Made by a program: the position numbers and the translations under genes | In this document: piece by piece, positions 17,102-24,881 of the stretch | How the letters are laid out: each line of letters opens with the position of its first letter | Position numbering within the stretch: the first letter of the stretch is position 1 | The notes under the pieces: generated by a model | What the model saw: the letters and a program-made list of their open reading frames with translations, nothing else | Database searches by the model: none | What the model was told of the DNA's origin: nothing | Source of the DNA: an uncultured Victivallaceae bacterium | GTDB lineage: Bacteria > Verrucomicrobiota > Lentisphaeria > Victivallales > Victivallaceae | NCBI GenBank assembly: GCA_944389925.1 | Contig: CALXOD010000057.1 | Coordinates: 1-64,000, forward strand | Length of the DNA: 64,000 bases | Direction of reading: 5' to 3'

Positions 17102-17130
17102 CGGAAAAATTCCGCTCGAACCGCTATATT
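17102..17130 (+). promoter_or_regulatory. Probable promoter of tyrA
   Basis: Good -10 TATATT (17125-17130) followed by AATAAG. The -35 at the right spacing is poor (CGGAAA, 17102-17107). The predicted start is close to 17137. Confidence 0.45.
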
Positions 17131-17169
17131 AATAAGATGAATATCCCAAACGATGGAGATCGGCTGCTC

Positions 17170-18120
17170 ATGAAGAAAAAAAACATTTTAATCATCGGCC
17201 TCGGCCTGCTCGGGGCTTCTCTCGGCATGGCTCTGCGCGGCTCCGGCATGCGTCGGCTGGGATGGTCCCACCGGGCGGCAACCCGGCAGGCGGCTCTGGC
17301 TGCGGATGCGATTGATGCGACTGCTGATCAGCCGGAAGAGCTTTTGAAACAGGCTGATCTGACGGTCCTGGCATTGCCGATTCCGGCAATTATGACCTTT
17401 CTGGAGCAATATGCCTCCTGTTGGCGCCCTGGAACGGTAGTGACGGATGTAGGCAGCGTGAAATCAGACATTCTGAATATTGCACGGCAGGCGTTGTCGG
17501 GGACGGGGGTGCATTTTATCGGCAGCCATCCCATGGCCGGGACGGAAAAGAAAGGCGTGGCGTGCGCATTTCCGGAGCTTTATGAAAATGCAGAGGTCTT
17601 TGTGGTTCCTCCGCCCGGTGCCGCACCGGAGGCGGTGGCAGAAGTGAAGGCTTTCTGGACCGCAATCGGAACTCGGGTGGTGGAGATCGGCGCGGCGGAA
17701 CATGACGATCTGGTGGCGCACACCAGCCACGTTCTGCATATTCTGGCTTCGGCTCTGGCTCTGAGTGTGCTGGATGCTGCTTCGCCGGAAGCGCGTGAAA
17801 GACGTTTTTCCGGATGTGCGACGGGGTTTCGGGATACATCGAGGATTGCATCAAGCAATCCGGTGATGTGGCGGGAGATTATTGAACATAACCAGTCGGC
17901 GGTTTTGGTGGCGATGCGGGATTTCGATCGGTGTTACGAACGCTTTCGGGAGTTGATTGAAAGGGGGGATTTCGATGCGTTTGAGCGGGAGTTTGCCGAG
18001 GGAAAGCGATTGCGGGATGAGTGGGTAGCCTACAAGCATATGACCGCGTTGAAACAGGAGACGAAGCCGGTTCATACCGGCATGGATAACAAGGGAGATG
18101 AAACCGAAAATGGCGATTAA
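17170..18120 (+). CDS. tyrA: Prephenate dehydrogenase
   Basis: NAD(P)-dependent oxidative decarboxylation of prephenate (or arogenate) in tyrosine synthesis. The Rossmann motif GLGLLGASLGMAL is at the N terminus. DVGSVKSDI and the substrate-binding GSHPMAGTEKKG are intact, and TGFRDTSRIASS near residue 220 is a family hallmark. The ATG at 17170 has GGAG 11 bases upstream. An in-frame ATG at 17137 would sit at the predicted transcription start, so a leaderless form cannot be excluded. The end overlaps the following ABC ATPase gene by 11 bases. Confidence 0.93.
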   Translation: MKKKNILIIGLGLLGASLGMALRGSGMRRLGWSHRAATRQAALAADAIDATADQPEELLKQADLTVLALPIPAIMTFLEQYASCWRPGTVVTDVGSVKSDILNIARQALSGTGVHFIGSHPMAGTEKKGVACAFPELYENAEVFVVPPPGAAPEAVAEVKAFWTAIGTRVVEIGAAEHDDLVAHTSHVLHILASALALSVLDAASPEARERRFSGCATGFRDTSRIASSNPVMWREIIEHNQSAVLVAMRDFDRCYERFRELIERGDFDAFEREFAEGKRLRDEWVAYKHMTALKQETKPVHTGMDNKGDETENGD

Positions 18121-18892
18121 TGTGGAACATGCCACCGTGTTTCTCGGCGGCCGGGAAATTCTTCACGACATTTCATGGCAGGTGGAACGGGGGGAACGCT
18201 GCTTCATCCTCGGGGCAAACGGTGCCGGCAAGACCACTCTGGTCAAAATGCTTATGGGGTACGCCTGGCCTTTATACGGGGCGAAAGTTCAGGTGCTCGG
18301 CAAGACTTTCGGGGCGGTCAATCTGATGGAACTGAGGCGCTCCATTGCCTGGGTCAGCCCCTGTATGCAGCAGTGGGTCGATGGCGAGATCAAAGGTTTG
18401 GAGGTGGTGCTGTCCGGCGTGGAGGGAACTTTCGGACTTTTCCGGAAGGCGACTGATGATGAGCTGGAGCGTGCCCATTCAATTATGAAAAGCCTGCGGT
18501 GTGAGGCTTTGGCAGATCGTTCGCTGGTGACCATGTCTTCCGGCGAACAGGTGAAAATTCTGATCGCACGGGCGATGATGACCGCTCCGGAATTGATGAT
18601 TCTGGATGAGCCGAGCGTGTATCTGGATATTGCCGGTCGGGAGTTTCTGCTGGATTTTATCGCGAAGCTGGCGGCGGATCGACCGGATCTGACGATGATT
18701 TTCATCACCCAGCGGATTGAAGATATTCTGCCGGTTTTCGGGCGCGGTATGATTTTGAAGGCGGGGCGGATCGCGGCGGCCGGAATGCGGGACGAAGTCT
18801 TGACGGAGCCGAATCTGCGGAGTGCCTTTGATCTGGATATTCGCTTGATCCGTACCGAGAAAGGACGTCTTTGGACGGTGATCGATGGGTGA
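18110..18892 (+). CDS. ABC transporter ATP-binding protein (ModF/YlmA-like)
   Basis: Single ABC ATPase domain of 260 aa with Walker A GANGAGKTT (about 36-44), Walker B LMILDEPSVYLD and an unusual signature MSSGEQVKILIARA instead of LSGGQ. The N-terminal half resembles the YlmA/ModF group, which often lacks partner permeases. No permease gene is adjacent, so it may act with a distant permease or in a non-transport role. It is translationally coupled to tyrA (11-base overlap). I find no metabolic reason for that pairing. An ATG at 18098 is an alternative start, but it abuts the GGGAG. Confidence 0.85.
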   Translation: MAINVEHATVFLGGREILHDISWQVERGERCFILGANGAGKTTLVKMLMGYAWPLYGAKVQVLGKTFGAVNLMELRRSIAWVSPCMQQWVDGEIKGLEVVLSGVEGTFGLFRKATDDELERAHSIMKSLRCEALADRSLVTMSSGEQVKILIARAMMTAPELMILDEPSVYLDIAGREFLLDFIAKLAADRPDLTMIFITQRIEDILPVFGRGMILKAGRIAAAGMRDEVLTEPNLRSAFDLDIRLIRTEKGRLWTVIDG

Positions 18893-19008
18893 GGGAATTG
18901 GTTATCAGGAATGTTTCCTGTTTTGCCCATATGAAAAACAATTTAAAATGCAAAAGGAAATTGTAAGATTTTTGAAAAATTTTTCAGTAAAAAGTCCCTT
19001 TTTTCCGG

Positions 19009-19037
19009 TTGACATTGTGGCGCCGATCGGATATATT
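19009..19037 (+). promoter_or_regulatory. Promoter of dnaA
   Basis: Consensus TTGACA (19009-19014), 17-bp spacer, TATATT (19032-19037). This is the best promoter in the window. It implies a dnaA leader of about 350 nt carrying the box array. Confidence 0.75.
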
Positions 19038-19073
19038 GATTAGTGTTGCGCCCCGGGCGAGGAGGGGCGAGGC

Positions 19074-19106
19074 TGTTAATAACTTGTCGATAAGTTGTGG
19101 AGTACT
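19074..19106 (+). repeat. Three tandem 11-bp DnaA-box-like units
   Basis: Exact 11-bp periodicity: 19074-19084, 19085-19095 and 19096-19106, consensus TGTNNANNANT. Each first nine bases match TGTGGATAA with one or two changes. A fourth unit is at 19349-19359. Confidence 0.65.
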
Positions 19107-19393
19107 TCGGCGTTTTTTTTGTAAGTCGCGTAAACCATATACAGTTTGCACGAGTTATGAAAAAATGCCGGTCGCCGGCAAAGAAAAAATCCCCGGTAAT
19201 GGCTCAAAAAGATGGTTTTTGAGGGGAAATTGCGCTTCTGCAAGGCTTTGCGGAAAACAGGCGTAAGGGAGGGGTGCGGCGATGCTGAGGCACATGGGAT
19301 AGGGCTTTTTATTCCGCAAGTGGCTGATGAATCAATTATTACAGGAGCTGTCAATAACTTGCGGCTCAGAGTGGATGTCAAAGGCGTTTTTTT

Positions 19394-20776
19394 ATGGATG
19401 AACAGGGGATTTCGGCGGCAGAGATCTGGGCCGTGGCCGCCGGGAGGTTGAAAAACAAGAGCCTGCAATGTTACCAGCAGTGGTTCCAGCCGGTAGTGCC
19501 GATCCGGATCGATGATGGTAATCAGCTGGTATTGGGGGTGCCGGACAAATTTTTCGGCGAGTGGATCTCGGATAATCTGGGGGATCTGCTTCAGGAGGTG
19601 TTGTCCGGGATTCAGGGCAGGGATTACGCCTATGCCGTAGAGGCCGGGTATCAGGCACCACCGCTTCCCGCAGCTCCGGTTGCGTCTCCTGTTGTTCCGG
19701 AGCCGGTGCGGCAGAATCGGAAAATTGCTCCGTCCGCCGTAAGAGTGTCGCTGATTCGGCATACATTTGAAAATTTTGTAGTCAGCGAAGAGAATCGTTA
19801 TGCGTATATGGCGGTCAAGTCCGCCGTGGAAAGCCCCGGGGTGTTGTATAATCCCTTGTATGTTTACGGCAGCAGCGGGGTCGGCAAAACACACCTGTTG
19901 CAGGCGGCACAGCATGCGACGCTCTCTGGTGAAGGGGGGCTGCGGGTTCGATATGCGCCATGCAGCGAACTTCTGGACAATTTTTACGAACTTTTGCAGA
20001 ACAAACGCAGCTTGAGTGAATTCCGCTCTTCCGTGCGTGATGTGGATATTCTGCTGGTGGACGACGTGCATGTGCTGGCAAATAAACCGCAGATGCAGGA
20101 GGAGTTCTTCAATCTCTTCAATACGCTGTACGGGCAGCAGAAGCAGATTATTCTCACATCCGATAAGCAGCCCTGTGAAATCAAAGGACTGGAGCCGCGG
20201 CTGGTGACCCGCTTCGAATCCGGGGTGACCACGGAAATCGGGGTCCCGGAGGTGGAAGGGCGGTTGACGATTCTGCGCATGATGCGGGAAGACACCTTGA
20301 TTAAAGTCAAGCTGGGAGATCCGATTCTGGAGTTTCTGGCCGTGCAGATCTCTTCCAGCGTGCGGCGTTTGAAAGGCGCTTTTATGCGGCTTGCTTCTTT
20401 TGCCTCCATGCGTGGATCCGGACAATTAACGGTGCAGCAAGCTGAGGAGCTGCTGTCTGCACAATTGGCGCAGGAGTGTTCCGCCCGGTCGGTTTCGATG
20501 GATGAAATTCAGCGGAGTGTCGCAGACCAGTTCGGCATCAAAGTGGCGGATCTGCTCGGTACCAAGCGGCCGCAGCATATTGCCGAGCCGCGACTGGTGG
20601 CCATGTATCTCTGTCGCCGGTTGACATCGCATTCACTGCCGGAGATTGGGGCGGCTTTCGGGAAAACACATGGAACTGTTCTGAATGCTGTCAACAAGGT
20701 TCCGAAATTATGTGAGCGTGACGAGGCGTTGCGTCGAACCGTGATGCAGCTGGAGCAACAACTTAAACGCGGCTGA
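19394..20776 (+). CDS. dnaA: Chromosomal replication initiator DnaA
   Basis: AAA+ initiator of replication, 460 aa. Domain I (about 1-85) and a Pro-rich linker (about 90-115) precede the AAA+ domain with Walker A YGSSGVGKTH (about 155) and Walker B ILLVDDVHVL. C-terminal domain IV contains AEPRLVAMYLCRRLTSHSLP, which keeps the minor-groove arginine. The box-reading segment is FGKTHGTVLNA, whereas the usual form is FGGRDHTTVLHA. One residue is lost and the Asp and first Thr of DHTT are replaced. AAAGGCG precedes the ATG. A strong terminator follows. Confidence 0.96.
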   Translation: MDEQGISAAEIWAVAAGRLKNKSLQCYQQWFQPVVPIRIDDGNQLVLGVPDKFFGEWISDNLGDLLQEVLSGIQGRDYAYAVEAGYQAPPLPAAPVASPVVPEPVRQNRKIAPSAVRVSLIRHTFENFVVSEENRYAYMAVKSAVESPGVLYNPLYVYGSSGVGKTHLLQAAQHATLSGEGGLRVRYAPCSELLDNFYELLQNKRSLSEFRSSVRDVDILLVDDVHVLANKPQMQEEFFNLFNTLYGQQKQIILTSDKQPCEIKGLEPRLVTRFESGVTTEIGVPEVEGRLTILRMMREDTLIKVKLGDPILEFLAVQISSSVRRLKGAFMRLASFASMRGSGQLTVQQAEELLSAQLAQECSARSVSMDEIQRSVADQFGIKVADLLGTKRPQHIAEPRLVAMYLCRRLTSHSLPEIGAAFGKTHGTVLNAVNKVPKLCERDEALRRTVMQLEQQLKRG

Positions 20777-20797
20777 GCTTATTATTTCAGAAGAGAG

Positions 20798-20830
20798 AAA
20801 ACCGTGGTGAAAATACCACGGTTTTTTTTT
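20798..20830 (+). terminator. Terminator of dnaA
   Basis: Stem AAAACCGTGGT/ACCACGGTTTT (20798-20808 and 20815-20825), 6-nt loop GAAAAT, continuing into nine T residues. Confidence 0.92.
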
Positions 20831-21021
20831 GTCCAGAAACAGGAATTGCCAGCGAGAAAATAGTCAGAAAAAACAGGTTTCCCGACATATTGCCGACTCG
20901 AGAAATTCAGCCGGGAGGATCGAGGCGGACCGGGTTGGGGAAAATGCCGCCATAGTCTTCCGGGGGAGAAAAGACTTCTTGCGAAAGTGCGATAAAAACA
21001 CGTTTTTTTTAGGATTAAAAT

Positions 21022-21050
21022 TTGCAAAAAAGGGAGGGTTGTGGTAAAAT
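21022..21050 (+). promoter_or_regulatory. Promoter of the mraZ operon
   Basis: TTGCAA (21022-21027), 17-bp spacer, TAAAAT (21045-21050). The -10 is part of the first 10-bp operator repeat, so bound MraZ would occlude RNA polymerase. Confidence 0.6.
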
Positions 21051-21090
21051 AGGAGTAAATAGGGGTAAAAAGGAGCAAAAAGGAATAAAA
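21041..21090 (+). promoter_or_regulatory. MraZ-type operator: five 10-bp direct repeats
   Basis: Five contiguous decamers (GTGGTAAAAT, AGGAGTAAAT, AGGGGTAAAA, AGGAGCAAAA, AGGAATAAAA), consensus AGGRGTAAAA, ending two bases before the mraZ ATG. Known MraZ proteins bind short G-rich direct repeats at 10-bp spacing in their own promoter. Here the array also contains the ribosome-binding site. Confidence 0.8.
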
Positions 21091-21092
21091 CA

Positions 21093-21602
21093 ATGGCATC
21101 GGAAGAAGACAGACATTGGGACGAGCCGTTGTTTTTTGGAGAATATGAACACGCGCTGGACGCTCAAGGGCGAGTAGCATTGCCGAGCGAATGGCGACGG
21201 TTGGATGGGGACGGCATGTTCGTGTTGATGCCGACGCGCGGAAATGCGCTGGCATTGTTGCCGCTGGGGATGTTTCGGGATTTCATTGCCCGATTGCGGA
21301 AGCTGGCGATTGCGAATCCGAAAATCCAGAAGGCGTTTTCGATCATTGGTTCGCAGTCGCGGCAATGCCGTTGTGACAAGCAGGGACGAATGGCGTTTGA
21401 ACGGCGGATGCTGGAGAGCATTGGCGTAACCGGTCAGTTGAAGATGATCGGGTCTTTGAGTTACATTCTGCTGTGTGCTCCGGAGCAGTGGCAGGAGCCG
21501 GCGGCGGATGATCTGGCACAGCAGCTGGATGAGATCCAGAAGGCAAGTGAAGGAGATAATGAGCTGGCGGCGCTGTTGGGCGGCATCGTCGGAAAAGGAT
21601 AA
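21093..21602 (+). CDS. mraZ: Transcriptional regulator MraZ
   Basis: First gene of the division/cell-wall cluster and its autoregulator. The 169 residues carry the two SpoVT/AbrB-like halves, each with its DxxGR-type motif: ALDAQGRVALPSEWR (about residues 20-34) and CDKQGRMAFERRM (second half). An acidic tail about 25 residues long extends past the usual end. Five 10-bp repeats sit directly upstream. The following rsmH starts eight bases after the stop. Confidence 0.95.
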   Translation: MASEEDRHWDEPLFFGEYEHALDAQGRVALPSEWRRLDGDGMFVLMPTRGNALALLPLGMFRDFIARLRKLAIANPKIQKAFSIIGSQSRQCRCDKQGRMAFERRMLESIGVTGQLKMIGSLSYILLCAPEQWQEPAADDLAQQLDEIQKASEGDNELAALLGGIVGKG

Positions 21603-21609
21603 AAACCGC

Positions 21610-22545
21610 ATGGCTGATCTGGAACATCGACCGGTATTGTACCGGGAAGTGGTGCGGATGTTTCCATTCGGGGAGCGTCCGGCCCGGCTGATTGATGGAA
21701 CGTTGGGAAATGGCGGCCACAGCGCGTTGTTGCTGCATGCGAATGCGGGATTGGAGATTCTCGGAATTGATCGGGATGGCGACGCTCTGGAACGGGCGGC
21801 CCGGCACCTGGCTTTCGCCGGGAAGCGGATACAGTTGGAGCGGGGGAATTTTTCCCGTCTGGCTGAGCTGGCCCGGGCACATGGCTGGGAGGCGGTTGAC
21901 GGGGTACTGCTGGATATTGGGGTATCTTCGCCGCAACTGGATGATGCGGCGCGGGGATTTTCCTGGCGGATGGATGGTCCGCTGGATATGCGTATGGATC
22001 AGCGTGGTGAATGGACCGCGAGTCGGCTGTTGAATCGCAGCGGAGAAGAAGAACTGGAACGGATTTTCCGGGAATACGGTGAAATTCGTTCGGCGCGTCG
22101 CCTGGCTCGGGCAGTGGTGGAGCGGCGGGAGAAACACCCGTTCGCCACGACGAAAGACCTGGTGGAGGTTTGTGATCAGGCATTGGGGCGTTCACGGCCT
22201 GGTACACTGCCGGCTCCGACGCTGGTGTTTCAGGCGCTGCGGATTGCAGTCAATGATGAATTGGGAGAATTGGAACGGGCTCTGGCGGCGGCACGGGAAA
22301 TTCTGCGTCCGGGCGGAGTGCTGACGGTGATCAGTTTTCATTCGCTGGAAGACCGGATGGTCAAACAGTATTTCCGGCGGGGGGCGGCCAGCTGCGTCTG
22401 CCCTCCGGGCTTGCCGGTTTGTGTGTGCGGCAAGCAGCAGGAATGGCGGTTGATCACCGGCAAGGCATTGACGGCTCAGCCGGATGAATTGGCGGAAAAC
22501 CGTCGAGCGGCCTGTGCCAGATTGCGGGCTGCGGAACGGTTGTAA
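21610..22545 (+). CDS. rsmH: 16S rRNA m4C1402 methyltransferase RsmH
   Basis: SAM-dependent N4-methylation of C1402 in 16S rRNA. The start MADLEHRPVLYREVV matches the family start and is preceded by AAAAGGAT. The SAM motif GTLGNGGHS (family: TxGxGGHS), LDIGVSSPQLDDAARGFSW and the late ISFHSLEDRMVKQYF are all present. The 311-aa length is normal. The C-terminal region has a Cys cluster (CVCPPGLPVCVCGK). It lies second in the mraZ operon, as usual. Confidence 0.96.
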   Translation: MADLEHRPVLYREVVRMFPFGERPARLIDGTLGNGGHSALLLHANAGLEILGIDRDGDALERAARHLAFAGKRIQLERGNFSRLAELARAHGWEAVDGVLLDIGVSSPQLDDAARGFSWRMDGPLDMRMDQRGEWTASRLLNRSGEEELERIFREYGEIRSARRLARAVVERREKHPFATTKDLVEVCDQALGRSRPGTLPAPTLVFQALRIAVNDELGELERALAAAREILRPGGVLTVISFHSLEDRMVKQYFRRGAASCVCPPGLPVCVCGKQQEWRLITGKALTAQPDELAENRRAACARLRAAERL

Positions 22546-22590
22546 GAATCGGTAGATAAGAGTAGAAATCAACGACGGAAAAATGGAATC

Positions 22591-23031
22591 ATGAACATTC
22601 AAAGCGGAAAAGTGCGTGGATCTACGCCCCGGCGCAAGCAGGGGGGATCTTTCGGCGGCAAACTGGCGGCCGCATTCCGGATTGCCATGATTCTGGCATT
22701 GGCCGGAGGATTGGCCAATGCGTATATTTATCTGAATCAGAAAATTGCCGAAACCGAACGGGAGATCCGCGCCGCTCGGAACGATATTCACAATACGGAG
22801 CGGGAAATCGACAATCTGCGCATCCGCAGGGAACATTTCTGTGCCTGGCCGCATATCCGTCAGGCGATTGCCCGGTTTGATCTGAAGTTGCAGCCGGCTG
22901 ATCCGCGGCAGGTGCGGAAACTGGTGGTCATTCCACCGGCTCTGGCCCCGCAGGTGTCGGTGGCTTCCCGGGCTCCGGGGGCCGGGGAAAACCGGCGTAC
23001 TCCCTCGGTCACGCGGTGGTCGCAGCGCTGA
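22591..23031 (+). CDS. ftsL: FtsL-like cell division protein
   Basis: Small bitopic protein (146 aa) located where ftsL belongs, between rsmH and ftsI. A basic cytoplasmic N terminus is followed by one TM (about 28-48, FRIAMILALAGGLANAYIYL) and a short coiled coil (about 50-85, KIAETEREIRAARNDIHNTE), the FtsL/DivIC plan. Sequence conservation of FtsL is low, so the assignment rests on architecture and position. The C-terminal about 50 residues are Pro/Ala-rich and unlike typical FtsL. Confidence 0.75.
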   Translation: MNIQSGKVRGSTPRRKQGGSFGGKLAAAFRIAMILALAGGLANAYIYLNQKIAETEREIRAARNDIHNTEREIDNLRIRREHFCAWPHIRQAIARFDLKLQPADPRQVRKLVVIPPALAPQVSVASRAPGAGENRRTPSVTRWSQR

Positions 23032-23051
23032 TGGCGAGGAGGTAGGCGGCG

Positions 23052-24863
23052 ATGTTGAGCAGCAATGAAAGTATCAAGCTGCGAATGCGCCTGATGGCTG
23101 TGGTTCTGTTGCCGGTTGCTGTCCTGCTCGGCGTTCGATTGTATTTCGTTCAGGTTGTGCATCACGATGAGATGTATGAAAAGGCCCGCCGGCAATACAC
23201 CGCTGTGCGGGTGACCAAGGGGAAGCGCGGGGAGATTTTCGATGTTTCCGGCAATCTTCTGGTTGGCAATGCGCCTTGTGAAATTATCAGTGCCGATCCC
23301 TCTCTGATCAAATCTCCTCAGCAGCGCCGGGCCATGGCATGGATTCTGGCCCGGAAACTGGAAATGGATTACGAAGACGTTTTTGCCCGCCTGGCACCGG
23401 AACGACCCGTTCGGGACAAGGACGGCAATCCAGTACGCAATCCGGACGGATCCATGAAAATGCGAACCATGCGCGATGTGACGATCGCGCGCAATGTACC
23501 CATTGATTTGGCGGCGGAATTGAAGAACATCGCCCGGGTCAACCGGTTTCGCGCCCTGTTTTTCCGGGAAGGCTATATGCGGACTTACCCCAAGGGGCGG
23601 TTGCTGGCGAACGTATTGGGTTTCACCAGTGTGGATGGCGCCAATGTGGTGGCGGTACTGGGGGTGGAAAAGTTCTTCGACCGGCAGATGGCATCCGGTG
23701 CCGGGCGCGAACGTTACGAACGGGACCGGACCGGACGACCACTCTCTTACGGGTTGCGCGAATCGGTGCAGAGCCGGGATGGGGCCAATGTATATTTGAC
23801 CATTGACGAACCGCTGCAGGCGATCATGGAGGAAGAGCTGGACGCCGCGTATGAGAAGTGGCGGCCGAAAGCGATTTACGCGATTCTGGCAGATCCGAAG
23901 ACCGGCAATGTGCTGGCGATTGCTCAGCGGCCGACATTTAATCCGAACGACCGTCGGAAGATCAGTCCGGAAGCCTGGCGGACCCGCATTATTGAGGATG
24001 GCTTGGAACCGGGATCCATTCTGAAACCGTTTACTGTCGGTGGGGCGCTGGACCTCGGCATCGTTCGGGCTGATTCCAAGTTTGATTGCGAAAACGGTGT
24101 CTGGATGTATCTGGGAAAGCCGCTGCGGGACTCACATCCGTATGGAATGATGACGGTGGCCGATATCATCAAGACGTCCAGCAACATCGGCACGGCCAAG
24201 ATAGCACTGGAGTTCGGTGCGGATAACGTGTACAATACCTTGCGGAAATTTGGTTTCGGTCAGCCGACCGGGTTACCGCTGAAACCGGAGGCACTGGGGA
24301 TCATGCCGCCGGTCAAACGCTGGGATGGTTTGTCAATCACCCGCTTCCCGATCGGATATGCGATTCTGGTGTCGCCGGTTCAGATGGTGCGGGCTTACTG
24401 TGCACTGGCCAATCACGGTTGGTTACCTAAAATGCGTCTGGTTGACCGGTTGGAAGATCCGGAAACGGGCGCTGTTCATCCGGTGCCGGTAGAACCGCCG
24501 GTGCAGATGTTCCAGAATCCGGAAACGTGCCGGACTTTGGTGGATATGATGGTGCGAGTGACCGGCGAAGGAGGAACGGCACGTCGGGCGGCGATTCCCG
24601 GATACCGGGTGGCCGGGAAAACCGGTACCAGTCGGAAGTATGTGAAAGGTCAGGGGTATCTAGCTAAATACTTTGCCAGTTTCGTCGGTTTTGTTCCGGC
24701 GGACGATCCGGCATTTGTGATGCTGGTGACGGTGGACGAACCCAAAGGGGGAAGTTACGGGGGAACGGTGGCTGCACCGGTTTTCCGCAGCATTGCCGAA
24801 CGGGCACTCAAGCATCTGCACGTTCGCCCGGACCCGGAGTTGCTGCCGCCGGAAAAACGATAA
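23052..24863 (+). CDS. ftsI: Penicillin-binding protein, division transpeptidase FtsI
   Basis: Class B PBP of 603 aa for septal peptidoglycan cross-linking. One N-terminal TM (about 12-35) precedes the dimerisation/pedestal region with RGEIFDVSGNLL. The transpeptidase domain has all three active-site motifs: SILK (Ser about 321), SSN (about 376) and KTG (about 522). A strong AGGAGGTAGG site precedes the ATG. No PASTA domain is present. It directly follows the ftsL-like gene. Confidence 0.95.
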   Translation: MLSSNESIKLRMRLMAVVLLPVAVLLGVRLYFVQVVHHDEMYEKARRQYTAVRVTKGKRGEIFDVSGNLLVGNAPCEIISADPSLIKSPQQRRAMAWILARKLEMDYEDVFARLAPERPVRDKDGNPVRNPDGSMKMRTMRDVTIARNVPIDLAAELKNIARVNRFRALFFREGYMRTYPKGRLLANVLGFTSVDGANVVAVLGVEKFFDRQMASGAGRERYERDRTGRPLSYGLRESVQSRDGANVYLTIDEPLQAIMEEELDAAYEKWRPKAIYAILADPKTGNVLAIAQRPTFNPNDRRKISPEAWRTRIIEDGLEPGSILKPFTVGGALDLGIVRADSKFDCENGVWMYLGKPLRDSHPYGMMTVADIIKTSSNIGTAKIALEFGADNVYNTLRKFGFGQPTGLPLKPEALGIMPPVKRWDGLSITRFPIGYAILVSPVQMVRAYCALANHGWLPKMRLVDRLEDPETGAVHPVPVEPPVQMFQNPETCRTLVDMMVRVTGEGGTARRAAIPGYRVAGKTGTSRKYVKGQGYLAKYFASFVGFVPADDPAFVMLVTVDEPKGGSYGGTVAAPVFRSIAERALKHLHVRPDPELLPPEKR

Positions 24864-24881
24864 AAATGGGGGAAGGGCAAG

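Larger units (their letters stand above)
18893..19393. other. Candidate oriC/dnaA control region
   Basis: A 501-bp gap with three parts. (a) 18925-19008 is strikingly AT-rich and could unwind. (b) The dnaA promoter lies at 19009-19037. (c) 19074-19106 holds three 11-bp tandem units, TGTTAATAACT, TGTCGATAAGT and TGTGGAGTACT, each resembling an inverted DnaA box (TGTGGATAA); a fourth, TGTCAATAACT, lies at 19349-19359. With the rpmH operon and gene orientation diverging nearby, this is a reasonable origin candidate. It could equally be only the dnaA autoregulatory leader. Confidence 0.5.
20777..21092. other. dnaA-mraZ intergenic region
   Basis: The first 50 bases hold the dnaA terminator and the last 70 the mraZ promoter and repeat operator. 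Between about 20831 and 21020 I see no gene, RNA or repeat that I can support. Confidence 0.6.

Noticed and set aside
19076-20425. A 449-residue open frame on the minus strand opposite dnaA
   Set aside because: Shadow of dnaA: same compositional bias and no family features.
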